A stretch of DNA of 64,000 nucleotides from Leucobacter aridicollis (GCF_024399335.1 NZ_CP075339.1:434001-498000), one strand, 5' to 3'; numbered from the stretch's first letter, positions 53,281 to 62,807 are shown. The notes: a model not told the origin generated them from the letters alone. A program made the numbers and translations.

Positions 53281-53955
53281 CTAGGGCGTGGGCCAGGCGT
53301 CAGCGAGTTTCTGGACCAACCTGAGGAGCTCTACCCGTTCGGCGTCGTCAAGTGCGGCGAGCGCTGTGGTGGCCTCGTCGCGCTGTCGGTTCCGTATGCC
53401 ATGTACGAGCTGTTCCCCAGCGCCAGTCAGCCGCACCCTCGTGCGCCTGGCGTCCGCCGGATCGGCTTCGCGTTCAGCATGCCCGAGCGCCACTGCCTGT
53501 TGAACGAGGCGGGAGGCGCGGGGCTGGTCGACGCCAATGTGCTCAGCGAGTTCGCTGATTGACAGCGGTTCGGGGGAGTGCGCAAGCACGCCGAGCATTC
53601 GCATGAGCGCTGCGCCGCCTGCGCGCCCACCCGGCCCACCGCGGCCGCGCCGACCCTCGCTGGGTGGGCCGCCGTGGCCACCCCAGTGCTCCCGATGTGC
53701 GGCGCCGCCAGGGTGGAACCCGGTGCGTTCCGCGTCGCCAGGTGGGGCGTGCTCGTTGACACCGCGGGCCTCGTGGCCGCCCCAGCCTGCGAAGTCGCCG
53801 TGCCTATCCCCGGGTCCGCCGTGTCGGTGGCCCCCTCGCCTCCCTCGCCGTCCACGCATGCGTGCGAGGGCATCGATGAGTGCATCCGCGTCTGCCGTGG
53901 TTGGGAGCCCGGACTGGTTCGGTTGGTTCGGCTGTGAGCCGGGCGGGGAAGTCAT
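53281..53955 (-). CDS. MarR-family transcriptional regulator with His/Gly-rich insert
   Basis: A 224-residue regulator. The first 100 residues include a His/Gly/Arg-rich stretch (RGRRGRRGGHRHGGPG and GGAAHREHWGGHGGPP); the winged helix-turn-helix follows: MRMLGVLAHSPEPLSISELA, HIGVDQPRASRLVQQAVALG, DARRTRVRLTGAGEQLV. The His-rich part might bind metal. The ATG at 53955 has a -10 (TAAACT) six bases away and no ribosome site, so the transcript is probably leaderless. Palindromic CATGTC sites overlap that promoter, so it probably represses itself and the divergent gene at 54092. Confidence 0.85.
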   Translation of the reverse strand: MTSPPGSQPNQPNQSGLPTTADADALIDALARMRGRRGRRGGHRHGGPGDRHGDFAGWGGHEARGVNEHAPPGDAERTGFHPGGAAHREHWGGHGGPPSEGRRGRGGPGGRAGGAALMRMLGVLAHSPEPLSISELAEHIGVDQPRASRLVQQAVALGHAEREADPADARRTRVRLTGAGEQLVHGIRNRQRDEATTALAALDDAERVELLRLVQKLADAWPTP

Positions 53956-53961
53956 GAGAAA

Positions 53962-53967
53962 AGTTTA
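53962..53967 (-). promoter_or_regulatory. -10 element for a leaderless MarR-family transcript
   Basis: Read on the minus strand, TAAACT ends six bases before the ATG at 53955, and no ribosome site is present. The palindrome 53968-53983 starts directly upstream of it. Confidence 0.6.
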
Positions 53968-54027
53968 CATGTCTCTTGACATGGAATGAAATGCATGTCA
54001 CTATACATATGCATGCAAGGTGACATG
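53968..54027. promoter_or_regulatory. Cluster of CATGTC/GACATG operator half-sites
   Basis: CATGTCTCTTGACATG (53968-53983) is a perfect 6-4-6 palindrome. Another CATGTC lies at 53994-53999 and GACATG at 54022-54027, forming a wider pair. A perfect -35 TTGACA (53976-53981) for the rightward gene lies within the first palindrome, and the leaderless leftward promoter abuts it. Binding here would shut both divergent genes. Confidence 0.75.
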
Positions 54028-54091
54028 GAAAGTTACGGCTCACGAACGAGGCATGCTGAGCGGGTCTGATCCCGCACGAAAGGACTTCACC

Positions 54092-54916
54092 ATGAGTAAC
54101 ACTCAAGACTTCAACCCATCAGACGCACAGAACGCCGACGCGAAGGCTTCGGCAGAGTCGGCTCCCAACCAGGAGGTAGGCCAGGTTCGCTTGATTCGAT
54201 ACTGGCTGCGCGCCGTCGACACGCTCGTCACTCGAGAGGTCGATGCCCGGTTCGCAGAGGCTGGCGCCTCCCGGCGTGATCTTCGAATGCTGAGCCTGAT
54301 CTCGTCTGGCAGCAAACTGTCTGACAAGCAGCGCGCCCGTCTCGACCGCCGCAGCCCGCGCCTCTGGGCCCTCGCTGACCGCGGGTGGATCACGAGAGAC
54401 AGGCGAGCCGAGGGTGCTGTGTCGCCCACAGGCTGGATTCTCACCGGAGCCGGCGAGGCGGCGCGAGAGCGCCTGCAGCAGATCGCCAAGGACGTTCAGG
54501 ATCGGATCGAGAGCTCAGTCTCCGACGAAGACCTCTCGATAACGACCGACTCTCTTGAGGCAATTGCCAACGAACTCGGCTGGACCGAGGAGTTGCGCGC
54601 TCGCCGACGGGGAGGCCGAAGGGCGTGGGACCCGCGGCGTGGGCATGGACATGGGTATGGACACGGCCACGGCCACGGCCGCGGGTATGGACACGACCAG
54701 GATCACTGTCGCGACCACGGGCGCGGCAAGGGTGGCGAACGCAGCTTCCATATGGAACGCGGCTTCGGCCCAGGCGCTGGTGCGAACTCCGGTCGCGGCC
54801 GCGACTGGCATGACGGCCGCGGATACGGCCGCGGGCATGCACACGGGCATGGACGCGTTCGCGGGTTTGAACGCGGCTTCACTGCGGGCGTGATGGCTGC
54901 GCGTTCGCGCGACTAG
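54092..54916 (+). CDS. Winged-helix protein with His/Gly/Arg-rich tail
   Basis: A 274-residue protein. Residues 30-165 look like a distant MarR-type winged helix (RLIRYWLRAVDTLVTREVDA, LRMLSLISSGSKLSDKQRAR, LWALADRGWITRDRR, GWILTGAGEAARERL). The last 90 residues are a low-complexity tail rich in His, Gly and Arg, with repeated GHG and GYG units. It might bind metal or nucleic acid. The ATG at 54092 follows AAAGGA with eight bases between. It diverges from the MarR gene at 53955, whose product has a similar His/Gly-rich stretch, and both share the operator cluster. I cannot assign a target. Confidence 0.7.
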   Translation: MSNTQDFNPSDAQNADAKASAESAPNQEVGQVRLIRYWLRAVDTLVTREVDARFAEAGASRRDLRMLSLISSGSKLSDKQRARLDRRSPRLWALADRGWITRDRRAEGAVSPTGWILTGAGEAARERLQQIAKDVQDRIESSVSDEDLSITTDSLEAIANELGWTEELRARRRGGRRAWDPRRGHGHGYGHGHGHGRGYGHDQDHCRDHGRGKGGERSFHMERGFGPGAGANSGRGRDWHDGRGYGRGHAHGHGRVRGFERGFTAGVMAARSRD

Positions 54917-54924
54917 CGTGATCC

Positions 54925-55002
54925 GCGGGTGGTTGTGCGTGCGCATTGTGCCGCACAACCACCCGCAACCGGGCCGGTTTCCCCGAGCGGGGAGGCCGGC
55001 CC
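54925..55002 (+). terminator. Two successive hairpins after the winged-helix gene
   Basis: A perfect 15-bp stem (54925-54939 with 54952-54966, loop 12 bases) is followed four bases later by a 14-bp stem (54971-54984 with 54989-55002, two wobble pairs, loop GAGC). They separate the gene from pta. Confidence 0.85.
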
Positions 55003-55066
55003 TTCGGTGTTTCCAGGAGAATGCTGCAGCTTGTACATCCGAGGCCCGTCGGGAGGGGCCGAGGAA

Positions 55067-55072
55067 TACACT
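55067..55072 (+). promoter_or_regulatory. -10 element for a leaderless pta transcript
   Basis: TACACT ends six bases before the GTG at 55079. There is no ribosome site at the usual distance. Confidence 0.55.
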
Positions 55073-55078
55073 GAGGGT

Positions 55079-57184
55079 GTGGCAGTAAGTATCTATCTCA
55101 CGTCCCCCGAAGGTCGCACGGGCAAGAGCGCTGTGGCGCTCGGCGTGCTAGATGCGTTGAAGGCCGACGTCCCGCGTGTGGGTGTATTCCGCCCTGTGAT
55201 CAGGTCTCGCGACGAGCGTGACCGCGTGCTTGAGATGCTGCGAGGCAGGGCGACAGCTCACGCGTCGTACGACGCCTGCATCGGCGCCACATACGAAGAG
55301 CTGTCGCGAAATTCAGAAGAGGCCATGGCGAGTATCGTCAGCGCCTACAGTGCGCTTCGTGAGGAGTGCGACGCCATTGTCGTCGTGGGGTCCGACTACA
55401 CCGATGTTGCCGCTCCGACCGAGCTCGCCACGAATGCGCGGATCGCCGCGAACCTAGATTCTCCGGTGCTTCTTGTGGTCGGCGGTCGAGACATGGCTGA
55501 GCAGGAGGTGCTCGGGCAATCGAGTGCCCGGTCGGCAATTGAGCTTGCGAAGGTCGTCGAGTTGAGCGTCGCTGAACTGCACGAAGAACATGCAAGCGTG
55601 CTCGCGACCCTCATCAACCGCGCAGACAGCGACGAGCTTGAGGCGATTGTTGGTGCGGTCTCGGCGGTGGTACCTGACGGCAGCGCGGTGTGGGCAATCC
55701 CTGAGGAGCCGATGCTCGTCGCCCCGCCTGTCGCCGAGGTGATGCGCGCCGTTGACGGACAGCTGGTTCGAGGGAGCGAAGAGCTGCTGAGCCGCGAGGT
55801 GAGCCAGATCGTGGTGGCAGGCATGTCTATGACAAACGTGCTGCCGCGGCTGTTGGAGGGCGCGGTCGTGATTATCGCCGCGGACCGCGCAGAGACGCTG
55901 CTCGCTGTTTCAATCGCACACGAGGCTGAGGGGTTCCCGACGCTTGGCGCCGTGGTGCTCAACGGCGACTTCGAGATGTCAGCAGACGTTGAGCGACTGC
56001 TTGACGGTGTGGGTGCGGTACTTCCCGTGATCCGCACCCCGCACGGCACATTTGAGACCGCCCAGCGGGTGGTGCACGCGCGTGGGTTGCTCACTGAGGA
56101 GTCGCCAGTCAAGTTCGATACTGCTCTCGCGCTTTTTCACGCCCACGTCGACACCGCCGACCTGCGTGAGCGGCTGCGGCTGCATCGTGGGAGTGTGCGG
56201 ACGCCGGCGATGTTTGCCTACGATCTGTTCGCACGGGCGGCGCAGGCGAACGCACACATCGTGCTTCCCGAAGGACACGACGATCGAATTCTCCGTGCGA
56301 CGAGCACCCTGCTCGCCCGCGGGATCGCAAGGCTCACCCTGCTTGGTGAGGAGAGCGCGATCCGCAAGCGCGGAGCAGAGCTTGGCCTGGCCATCGACGG
56401 CGCGACAGTCATCGATCCGGCGACATCGCCGCTGCTCGAGGAGTTCGCTGCGGAGTATGCGAAGCTCCGCGCCCACAAGGGAGTCACGCTCGAGGATGCG
56501 CGGGATCGCTTGGTCGACGTGAGCTACTTCGGCACGATGCTCGTGCACCTCGGCCTCGCCGACGGAATGGTCTCGGGCGCCGCCAACACGACTGCGCACA
56601 CGATCCGACCGAGCCTCGAGTTCATCAAGACGAAGCCGGGTGTCTCAGTTGTGTCGAGCGTGTTCTTCATGGCGCTTGCAGACAGGGTGCTCGTCTACGG
56701 CGACTGTGCAGTGAACCCGGATCCGAACGCCGCGCAGCTCGCCGACATCGCCGCCTCGTCAGCTGAGACGGCAGCGCAGTTCGGTGTCGACCCGCGAATC
56801 GCGATGCTCTCGTATTCGACTGGCGAATCAGGATCTGGCGCTGAGGTCGACAAGGTACGAGAGGCAACCGCGCTCGTGCGGGATGCCCATCCCGAGCTGC
56901 TCGTTGAGGGGCCGCTGCAGTACGACGCTGCAATTGACCCCGAGACTGGCGCCTCCAAGCTCCCTGGTTCGCAGGTTGCTGGGCACGCAACCGTATTCAT
57001 ATTCCCAGACCTGAATACGGGAAACAACACGTATAAGGCCGTGCAGCGCTCAGCCGGGGCGGTCGCCGTCGGGCCCGTGCTTCAGGGCCTAAACAAGCCA
57101 GTCAACGACCTCTCCCGTGGGGCGACAGTTCAAGACATCTTGAACACGGTTGCCATCACGGCAGTGCAGGCGGGAGAACGATGA
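55079..57184 (+). CDS. pta: Phosphate acetyltransferase
   Basis: A 701-residue long-form Pta that interconverts acetyl-CoA and acetyl phosphate. The N-terminal part is a P-loop-like domain (TSPEGRTGKSAVALGVLDAL), the middle a DRTGG domain (about 215-330), and the C-terminal 330 residues the catalytic PTA domain: NAHIVLPEGHDDRILRAT, FGTMLVHLGLADGMVSGA, IRPSLEFIKT, LSYSTGESGSGAEVDKVREA. It precedes ackA with an ATGA overlap, so the two act as one acetate module. Translation is probably leaderless from GTG 55079. With the ethanol/aldehyde cassette at 23-26 kb it could handle acetate, but this is only a metabolic link. Confidence 0.96.
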   Translation: MAVSIYLTSPEGRTGKSAVALGVLDALKADVPRVGVFRPVIRSRDERDRVLEMLRGRATAHASYDACIGATYEELSRNSEEAMASIVSAYSALREECDAIVVVGSDYTDVAAPTELATNARIAANLDSPVLLVVGGRDMAEQEVLGQSSARSAIELAKVVELSVAELHEEHASVLATLINRADSDELEAIVGAVSAVVPDGSAVWAIPEEPMLVAPPVAEVMRAVDGQLVRGSEELLSREVSQIVVAGMSMTNVLPRLLEGAVVIIAADRAETLLAVSIAHEAEGFPTLGAVVLNGDFEMSADVERLLDGVGAVLPVIRTPHGTFETAQRVVHARGLLTEESPVKFDTALALFHAHVDTADLRERLRLHRGSVRTPAMFAYDLFARAAQANAHIVLPEGHDDRILRATSTLLARGIARLTLLGEESAIRKRGAELGLAIDGATVIDPATSPLLEEFAAEYAKLRAHKGVTLEDARDRLVDVSYFGTMLVHLGLADGMVSGAANTTAHTIRPSLEFIKTKPGVSVVSSVFFMALADRVLVYGDCAVNPDPNAAQLADIAASSAETAAQFGVDPRIAMLSYSTGESGSGAEVDKVREATALVRDAHPELLVEGPLQYDAAIDPETGASKLPGSQVAGHATVFIFPDLNTGNNTYKAVQRSAGAVAVGPVLQGLNKPVNDLSRGATVQDILNTVAITAVQAGER

Positions 57185-58374
57185 ACGCCGTACTCGTGGT
57201 GAACTCTGGTTCATCGTCAATCAAATACCAGGTGATCGACGAGCGGAGCGGAGCCAGGCTCGCTCAGGGGCTCGTCGAGCGTATCGGCGAGAGCGGTCGC
57301 GGCCGGGTGGTCTACAAGGGTACTGCCGGTGACTCGGCGACTGAGCAAGACATTCCCGACCACTCTGCGGCATTCGCGGCGATCGTCGAGGAGTTCAGGG
57401 CCGCCGGCACGCCGATTGATGAGCTTGGCATCGTGGCTGTCGGTCACCGTGTCGTGCACGGAGGCAGCGACTTCATTGCGCCGACACTCATCGATGATGC
57501 CGTCGCCGAGCGGATTCTTGAGCTCGCGGAGCTCGCGCCGCTGCACAACCCAGGGCACTACGCTGCCATCGTCGCGGCACGCGCAGTGTTCCCCGAGCTT
57601 CCACACATCGCCGTCTTCGACACCGCGTTTCACCAGAGCATGCCCGAACGCGCATACACGTATGCGCTCGACAGAGACCTCGCGGCCGACCATGGCATTC
57701 GGCGGTACGGGTTCCACGGGATCTCACATCAGGTCGTCTCGCGGCGCGCCGCCAGCCACCTCGGCATGCCACTCGAATCGCTCAAGCAGATCGTGCTGCA
57801 CCTTGGAAATGGGGCCTCAATCTGTGCCATCGATGGTGGCAGATCCGTGGACACCTCGATGGGGCTGACGCCGCTTGAGGGGCTCGTGATGGGAACCCGA
57901 TCCGGAAACATTGACGCCGGGGCAATCTTTCACCTGCTGCGCCGTGGCGTGAGCGTCGACGAGGTCGACGAGCAACTCAACAAGCGCGCGGGTTTTCTCG
58001 GCATGACCGGGTCGAACGACTTCCGCGACGTCCGCGCTGCGGCGGCGAGCGGTGACGAGGCGGCGAACCTCGCGATCGAGGTGTACGTGCATCGCGCCAG
58101 GCACTACCTTGGCGCCTATCTCGCGGTACTTGGCGGCACGGACACAGTCGTGTTCACGGCAGGCCTCGGAGAGAACGGGCCCGATTTGCGCGAGCTCATC
58201 TGCGCTGGCTTTGAATGGTGCGGTCTGAAACTCGACCCGTCGCGCAACGCGGCTACAGGCTCGGGCGCCAGGGTCATTAGCGCCGACGACTCGGCGATTA
58301 CTGTGCTCGTTGTTCCGACTGACGAGGAAGCCGAGATCGCGCAGCAGTCGATTGCCCTGATAGCGTCCAGCTAG
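57181..58374 (+). CDS. ackA: Acetate kinase
   Basis: A 397-residue ASKHA-fold kinase making acetyl phosphate from acetate and ATP (or ATP from acetyl phosphate). The signature AVLVVNSGSSSIKYQVID starts the protein; the second signature (HRVVHGGSDF), FDTAFHQSMPERAYTYALD, RRYGFHGISHQ, HLGNGASICAI and GENGPDLRELICAG follow. Length is normal. The ATG at 57181 overlaps the pta stop by four bases. Confidence 0.97.
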   Translation: MNAVLVVNSGSSSIKYQVIDERSGARLAQGLVERIGESGRGRVVYKGTAGDSATEQDIPDHSAAFAAIVEEFRAAGTPIDELGIVAVGHRVVHGGSDFIAPTLIDDAVAERILELAELAPLHNPGHYAAIVAARAVFPELPHIAVFDTAFHQSMPERAYTYALDRDLAADHGIRRYGFHGISHQVVSRRAASHLGMPLESLKQIVLHLGNGASICAIDGGRSVDTSMGLTPLEGLVMGTRSGNIDAGAIFHLLRRGVSVDEVDEQLNKRAGFLGMTGSNDFRDVRAAAASGDEAANLAIEVYVHRARHYLGAYLAVLGGTDTVVFTAGLGENGPDLRELICAGFEWCGLKLDPSRNAATGSGARVISADDSAITVLVVPTDEEAEIAQQSIALIASS

Positions 58375-58393
58375 AGACGACAGGAGACTCACC

Positions 58394-59221
58394 GTGAAAA
58401 TCGCAGCCATCCAGTTCACCCCGTCGGTCGAGCCGAGCGAGAACTTCCAGGCGATGCGAGCGCGCGCGGCTGAGGCGGCCGCCGATGGGGCCAGAGTGAT
58501 CGTGTTCCCAGAGCAGGCGATGGTGCTTTTGCAGTCGGTGACAGTCGACGGGCTGACAGGTATCGCTGCGAAGTGGTGGGATGCGTTTGCGGCACTGACT
58601 GCAGAGCTTGCCGTCGAGCACAGCGCCGTCGTGGTCTCGGCGGGGTTTGAACCCTCGCCCGACGGTCTCCCGTTCAACACTGTGCTCGCCGTCGGGCCTG
58701 ACGGATCAGAGCTCGCCCGCTACCGCAAGCTCCACCTCTACGAGGCGTTTGCGCAGAGCGAGTTCGCGCACACCCAACCTGGCGATGAGCTCCCGCCAGT
58801 ATTCAACGTGGAGGCGGACGGTGAGAGCCTGAGCCTCGGCCTCGCGAATTGCTACGACCTCCGGTTCCCTGAGCTCTTCCGCTCGCTCGTGGATCGGGGA
58901 GCGGACACGCTCGTTGTCGTCGCGGCGTGGGCATCGGGGCCTGGGAAGGAAGACCACTGGTCGATCCTGACTCGCGCACGCGCGCTTGAAAGTGTGAGCT
59001 GGCTCGTCGCGAGCGCGGCCGTCGGCGGGGGGCCGCGCGACGCGGCGACGACGGGTCTCAGCAGGATCGTTGACCCGCTCGGTGCCGTCGTCGCCGGCCT
59101 CGGCCCGCGCGGCGAGGGGATCGCGATCGCCGACGTCGACCCGGCAGCGGTCGCTCGGGCGCGCGGCGTGCTCCCAGCTCTCGAGAACCGACGCATCGGG
59201 CTCACCTACGAACTCGGGTGA
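58394..59221 (+). CDS. Carbon-nitrogen hydrolase (nitrilase superfamily)
   Basis: A 275-residue amidase-type enzyme with all catalytic residues: Glu in VFPEQAM, Lys in YRKLHLYE and Cys in LANCYDLRFPELF. This Glu-Lys-Cys arrangement is that of nitrilase-superfamily amidases acting on small amides, deaminated glutathione or similar compounds. The GTG start has AGGAG seven bases upstream. It is 20 bases after ackA and 60 before dnaX, so it may be read with ackA. The substrate is not known. Confidence 0.9.
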   Translation: MKIAAIQFTPSVEPSENFQAMRARAAEAAADGARVIVFPEQAMVLLQSVTVDGLTGIAAKWWDAFAALTAELAVEHSAVVVSAGFEPSPDGLPFNTVLAVGPDGSELARYRKLHLYEAFAQSEFAHTQPGDELPPVFNVEADGESLSLGLANCYDLRFPELFRSLVDRGADTLVVVAAWASGPGKEDHWSILTRARALESVSWLVASAAVGGGPRDAATTGLSRIVDPLGAVVAGLGPRGEGIAIADVDPAAVARARGVLPALENRRIGLTYELG

Positions 59222-59269
59222 GTTATCCCCAGCCTGGGTAACGCCCACGCAAATGTCGGTGCCCGGCGG

Positions 59270-59275
59270 TAGCAT
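59270..59275 (+). promoter_or_regulatory. -10 element for a leaderless dnaX transcript
   Basis: TAGCAT ends seven bases before the GTG at 59283, and no ribosome site is present. Confidence 0.5.
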
Positions 59276-59282
59276 TGGTGTC

Positions 59283-62195
59283 GTGGTAGCAGCACTGTAT
59301 CGGCGGTATCGGCCAGAGTCATTCTCGGAAATGATTGGGCAGTCTCAAGTGACCGATCCGCTCATGACTGCGTTGCGCACAGGCAGGGTCGGGCACGCGT
59401 ACCTGTTCAGCGGCCCACGCGGCTGCGGCAAGACCACAAGCGCCCGAATCCTTGCACGGTGCCTCAACTGTGTTGAGGGGCCAACCGACACTCCGTGCGG
59501 CACCTGCCCGAGCTGCGTCGAGCTGAGCCGCGCCGGTGGCGGCTCGCTTGACGTTGTCGAGATTGACGCTGCGAGCCACGGTGGTGTCGATGACGCCCGC
59601 GACCTGCGTGAGCGGGCAGTGTTCGCCCCCGCTCGCGACCGTTTCAAGATCTTCATTATTGATGAGGCGCACATGGTCACAGCTGGCGGCTTCAACGCCC
59701 TGCTGAAGATCGTGGAAGAACCGCCGCCTCACGTGAAGTTCATCTTCGCGACGACCGAGCCAGAGAAGGTCATCGGCACCATCCGCTCCCGCACCCACCA
59801 CTACCCGTTCCGCCTGATCCCGCCTGCCGCTCTGATCGATTATGTGCAGCAGCTGTGCGACAGCGAGGGCGTCGTAGTCGAACCGGGCGTGCTTCCGCTC
59901 GTCGTGCGCTCGGGTGGTGGGTCGGCGCGTGACACGCTCTCAATCCTCGACCAGCTCATTGCCGGTTCAGAGGGCAACAGTGTCTCAGCCGAACGTGCTG
60001 CCGGGCTGCTTGGCTTTACCCACACGGAACTGCTCGACGACGTTGTCGTGGCGCTTGGGTCTGGCGATCCTGCAGCCGCATTCACCGCGACTGATCGGGT
60101 GATCCAGACGGGGCAAGATCCTCGGAGGTTCGTTGAGGACCTGCTCGAACGGCTCCGCGACCTCATCATCGTCAACGCGACGTCAATCGACGGCGCTGCC
60201 GCAGTACTCCGAGGGGTCCCGCAAGACCAGCTCGACCGCATGTTCGAGCAGGCACGTGCGTTTGGGGCCCGCGAGCTCTCCCGCACGGCCGACACCGTGA
60301 GCGAGGCGCTCGATCAAATGACAGGTGCGACGCCGCCGAGGCTGCACCTCGAACTCATGATCGCGCGCGCGCTCGTTGAGCTGTCTGGGAGTGCAGCGCA
60401 CGACATGCAGGCCCTCGTGCCTGGGCTCGGCATGCAGCAGTCGCCTCAGGGGGCGACGGCGGCTGAGGCCCCCGGTGGGGTTCCGCACCAGAGCGCTGTT
60501 CCCGGTGCCCAGCCTCCCCGTGCAGGCGGCCCGATGCCTGTTCAGGACGCTGCGCCGCACCCGGTGTCGCAGGCTCCAGCCGGGCAGGGCGCCCCGACGC
60601 AGATGCCGCCCGCCCCAGACCACAACCCAGGAGCCCCGGCGCCCGCAGCGCCGAAGCCCGAACGCGTGGCAAACGCGGCGGAGACTGCCGCGTCGATTCG
60701 CGAGTTCCTCCGCAATGAGGACGCGGGGCCGGCCACACCGCCGGTGCAGAGCCAGCGCACGGATGGCGAGCGTGACACGCACCCGAACGAGGGCGCGGCC
60801 GGGTTTGGCCGCCCAATTTCAGACGTGTTGAGCGCAGCGCAGATTGCGTCGATCGGTACAGAGCCGACGACTCCCGCTCCGGCTGCTCCCGCTCCGGCTG
60901 CTCAGGCCCCGGCCGCCCCTGCAGGGCAGCCCGCTGCGCCCCAGCAGTCCGCTGGTGCGCAGCACCCCGCGAAACAGTCTGTGCCCGGCGGGCCGCAGCC
61001 GTCAGAGACGCCCGCCCCTGGAGCAACCCCCTCACCCGCAGCCGCCGCAGGGCCAGAGGGCACCGCCGCAGAACTGAGCGAGGAGCTCGCCGGGTTTGAA
61101 GACCTCCGCGAGATGTGGCCCGACCTGCTCGAGGAGCTACTCGAATCAAACCGGGAGGCCTGGAACGCGGTTCGCGCGATTGAGCCGCTCGGCCTCGAAG
61201 ACGACCTACTGATCGTTGGGGTGGCGAGCCGTTCTGACCTCGACGCGTTCAAGGCAACGGGTGCAGGGCCGCTCCGCGAGACGATCCTCGAAGCGACAGG
61301 CATTCGCGTTCGCTACGCCCCCCGTCAGGTGACCGCCGCCCGTGAGTCGCAGGAGCAGTCACAGCCGTCGGTCGGCACCGCCGACTCAGAGGAGCCTCAT
61401 CGAGGGTCTCCCAAAGCCTCCACACCACCGGTCGACGACCTGGCGGAACGGGCTGCAGCGCGACTCAGTTCACTCGGCCCGAAGCTCGCGGCGCCAGCAT
61501 GGGCAGACCCCATTCCCGAGCCCGTCACACCCAGCGACCCCGCACCTGTCGGGCAGCCTGCCGCACACGAAACGCCGCAACAGCCGAGCCCGGATGCAGT
61601 GGGGGAGCCGCCGGCGTCCCAGTCGCCTGCACCCCAGCAGCCCGCGCCTCAGCAGCCTGCGCCTCAGGCGACAATGCAGGCTGAACATCCTCCTGCCGCA
61701 ACAAGCAGCTCCGGGGCCGGAACGCGCGACGACGACGGGTACGACGACAACTCCCCGTATGGCGATGGACCGAGCTACAGCGACGACGAGTACGGCTACC
61801 CAGAGGGCGACCCATACGCGAGTGCAGCGTCAGCACCACGGCCCGAGCCCGCGCCACAGGCCCAGGCCGCTGCACCGGTCCCGCAGGCCCGGTCGGCAGT
61901 GCAGGAGGTGGCACCCGCTCCGGAGTACCCGGCAGCACAGCAGGCCGCGGCAACCCGGCCGGCCGAGTCCGCGAGCGCGGCGGTCCCTGCGACGCAGGCG
62001 AGCGCTGCGGCTCCGATGAGCCCCACCCCGATAGCTGCACCGCAGCCGGCAGAGTCATCGGCTGACGCCGGCGGGTCCGCGGCAGGAGGAGCAAAGGTAG
62101 CGCCGAAGTTCACCCGCTACGGCGAAGCAGTCGTGCGTGAGGTGCTTGGCGCCGTGTTCGTTGAGGAGCGACCGCTCCCAGAGCCCAGGAGGTAG
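59283..62195 (+). CDS. dnaX: DNA polymerase III subunits gamma and tau
   Basis: A 970-residue clamp-loader protein. The AAA+ part contains YRRYRPESFSEMIGQ, Walker A GPRGCGKTTSARILARC, the zinc-binding Cys set of CLNCVEGPTDTPCGTCPSC, IIDEAHMVTAGGFNALLKIV and the SRC-like FRLIPPA region; domain III follows to about residue 380. The tau tail is very long and low-complexity (Pro/Ala/Gln/Gly-rich), with one folded block near 600-690 (ELSEELAGFEDLREMWPDLL to ATGIRVRYAP). Length is at the high end of actinobacterial DnaX. No slippery frameshift signal was obvious. GTG 59283 gives the family start VAALYRRYRP. Confidence 0.95.
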   Translation: MVAALYRRYRPESFSEMIGQSQVTDPLMTALRTGRVGHAYLFSGPRGCGKTTSARILARCLNCVEGPTDTPCGTCPSCVELSRAGGGSLDVVEIDAASHGGVDDARDLRERAVFAPARDRFKIFIIDEAHMVTAGGFNALLKIVEEPPPHVKFIFATTEPEKVIGTIRSRTHHYPFRLIPPAALIDYVQQLCDSEGVVVEPGVLPLVVRSGGGSARDTLSILDQLIAGSEGNSVSAERAAGLLGFTHTELLDDVVVALGSGDPAAAFTATDRVIQTGQDPRRFVEDLLERLRDLIIVNATSIDGAAAVLRGVPQDQLDRMFEQARAFGARELSRTADTVSEALDQMTGATPPRLHLELMIARALVELSGSAAHDMQALVPGLGMQQSPQGATAAEAPGGVPHQSAVPGAQPPRAGGPMPVQDAAPHPVSQAPAGQGAPTQMPPAPDHNPGAPAPAAPKPERVANAAETAASIREFLRNEDAGPATPPVQSQRTDGERDTHPNEGAAGFGRPISDVLSAAQIASIGTEPTTPAPAAPAPAAQAPAAPAGQPAAPQQSAGAQHPAKQSVPGGPQPSETPAPGATPSPAAAAGPEGTAAELSEELAGFEDLREMWPDLLEELLESNREAWNAVRAIEPLGLEDDLLIVGVASRSDLDAFKATGAGPLRETILEATGIRVRYAPRQVTAARESQEQSQPSVGTADSEEPHRGSPKASTPPVDDLAERAAARLSSLGPKLAAPAWADPIPEPVTPSDPAPVGQPAAHETPQQPSPDAVGEPPASQSPAPQQPAPQQPAPQATMQAEHPPAATSSSGAGTRDDDGYDDNSPYGDGPSYSDDEYGYPEGDPYASAASAPRPEPAPQAQAAAPVPQARSAVQEVAPAPEYPAAQQAAATRPAESASAAVPATQASAAAPMSPTPIAAPQPAESSADAGGSAAGGAKVAPKFTRYGEAVVREVLGAVFVEERPLPEPRR

Positions 62196-62198
62196 TCG

Positions 62199-62807
62199 AT
62201 GTACGACGGAATCGTGCAAGACCTGATCGACGAGTTTGGCAGGCTCCCTGGCATCGGGCCGAAGTCGGCCCAGCGCATTGCTTTTCACATCCTGCAGACG
62301 CAAAGCTTCGACGTGTCCAAGCTCGCCGAGCTGTTGACTGAGGTGCGCGAGCGCGTCCGCTTCTGCGAGGTCTGCGGCAACATTACTGAGCAGACTCGCT
62401 GCAGCATCTGCTCTGATGCGAGGCGCGACCACACCCTCATCTGCGTTGTCGAGGAGCCCAAAGACGTCGTCGCCATCGAGCGCACCCGTCAGTTCCGCGG
62501 CCTCTACCACGTACTTGGAGGGGCCATCAGCCCGATCGACGGCATCGGCCCTGACGATCTCAGCATCCCAGCGCTTATGCGCAGACTCGGGGAAGCGACG
62601 GGAGACGACAGGATCCGCGAGGTGATCATCGCGACCGACCCGAACCTCGAGGGTGAGGCAACGGCGGCCTACCTCTCCCGCCTGCTCACAAGTATCGACG
62701 TGCCTGTCTCGCGCCTCGCATCGGGGCTCCCTGTCGGCGGAGATCTCGAATTCGCTGACGAGGTGACGCTCGGCCGAGCCTTTGAGGGCCGTCGCGTCGT
62801 CGAGTAA
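62199..62807 (+). CDS. recR: Recombination protein RecR
   Basis: A 202-residue protein that acts with RecF and RecO at gapped DNA. It has a helix-hairpin-helix ([17 protein letters not shown]), a four-Cys zinc finger ([16 protein letters not shown]), and a Toprim domain ([33 protein letters not shown]). AGGAGG of the preceding gene end serves as its ribosome site. The frequent partner ybaB is not between dnaX and recR here. Confidence 0.96.
   Translation: MYDGIVQDLIDEFGRLPGIGPKSAQRIAFHILQTQSFDVSKLAELLTEVRERVRFCEVCGNITEQTRCSICSDARRDHTLICVVEEPKDVVAIERTRQFRGLYHVLGGAISPIDGIGPDDLSIPALMRRLGEATGDDRIREVIIATDPNLEGEATAAYLSRLLTSIDVPVSRLASGLPVGGDLEFADEVTLGRAFEGRRVVE

Noticed and set aside
54640-54700. 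Mobile or CRISPR-like short repeats
   Set aside because: The six-base repetition is a coding low-complexity His/Gly tract read in frame.
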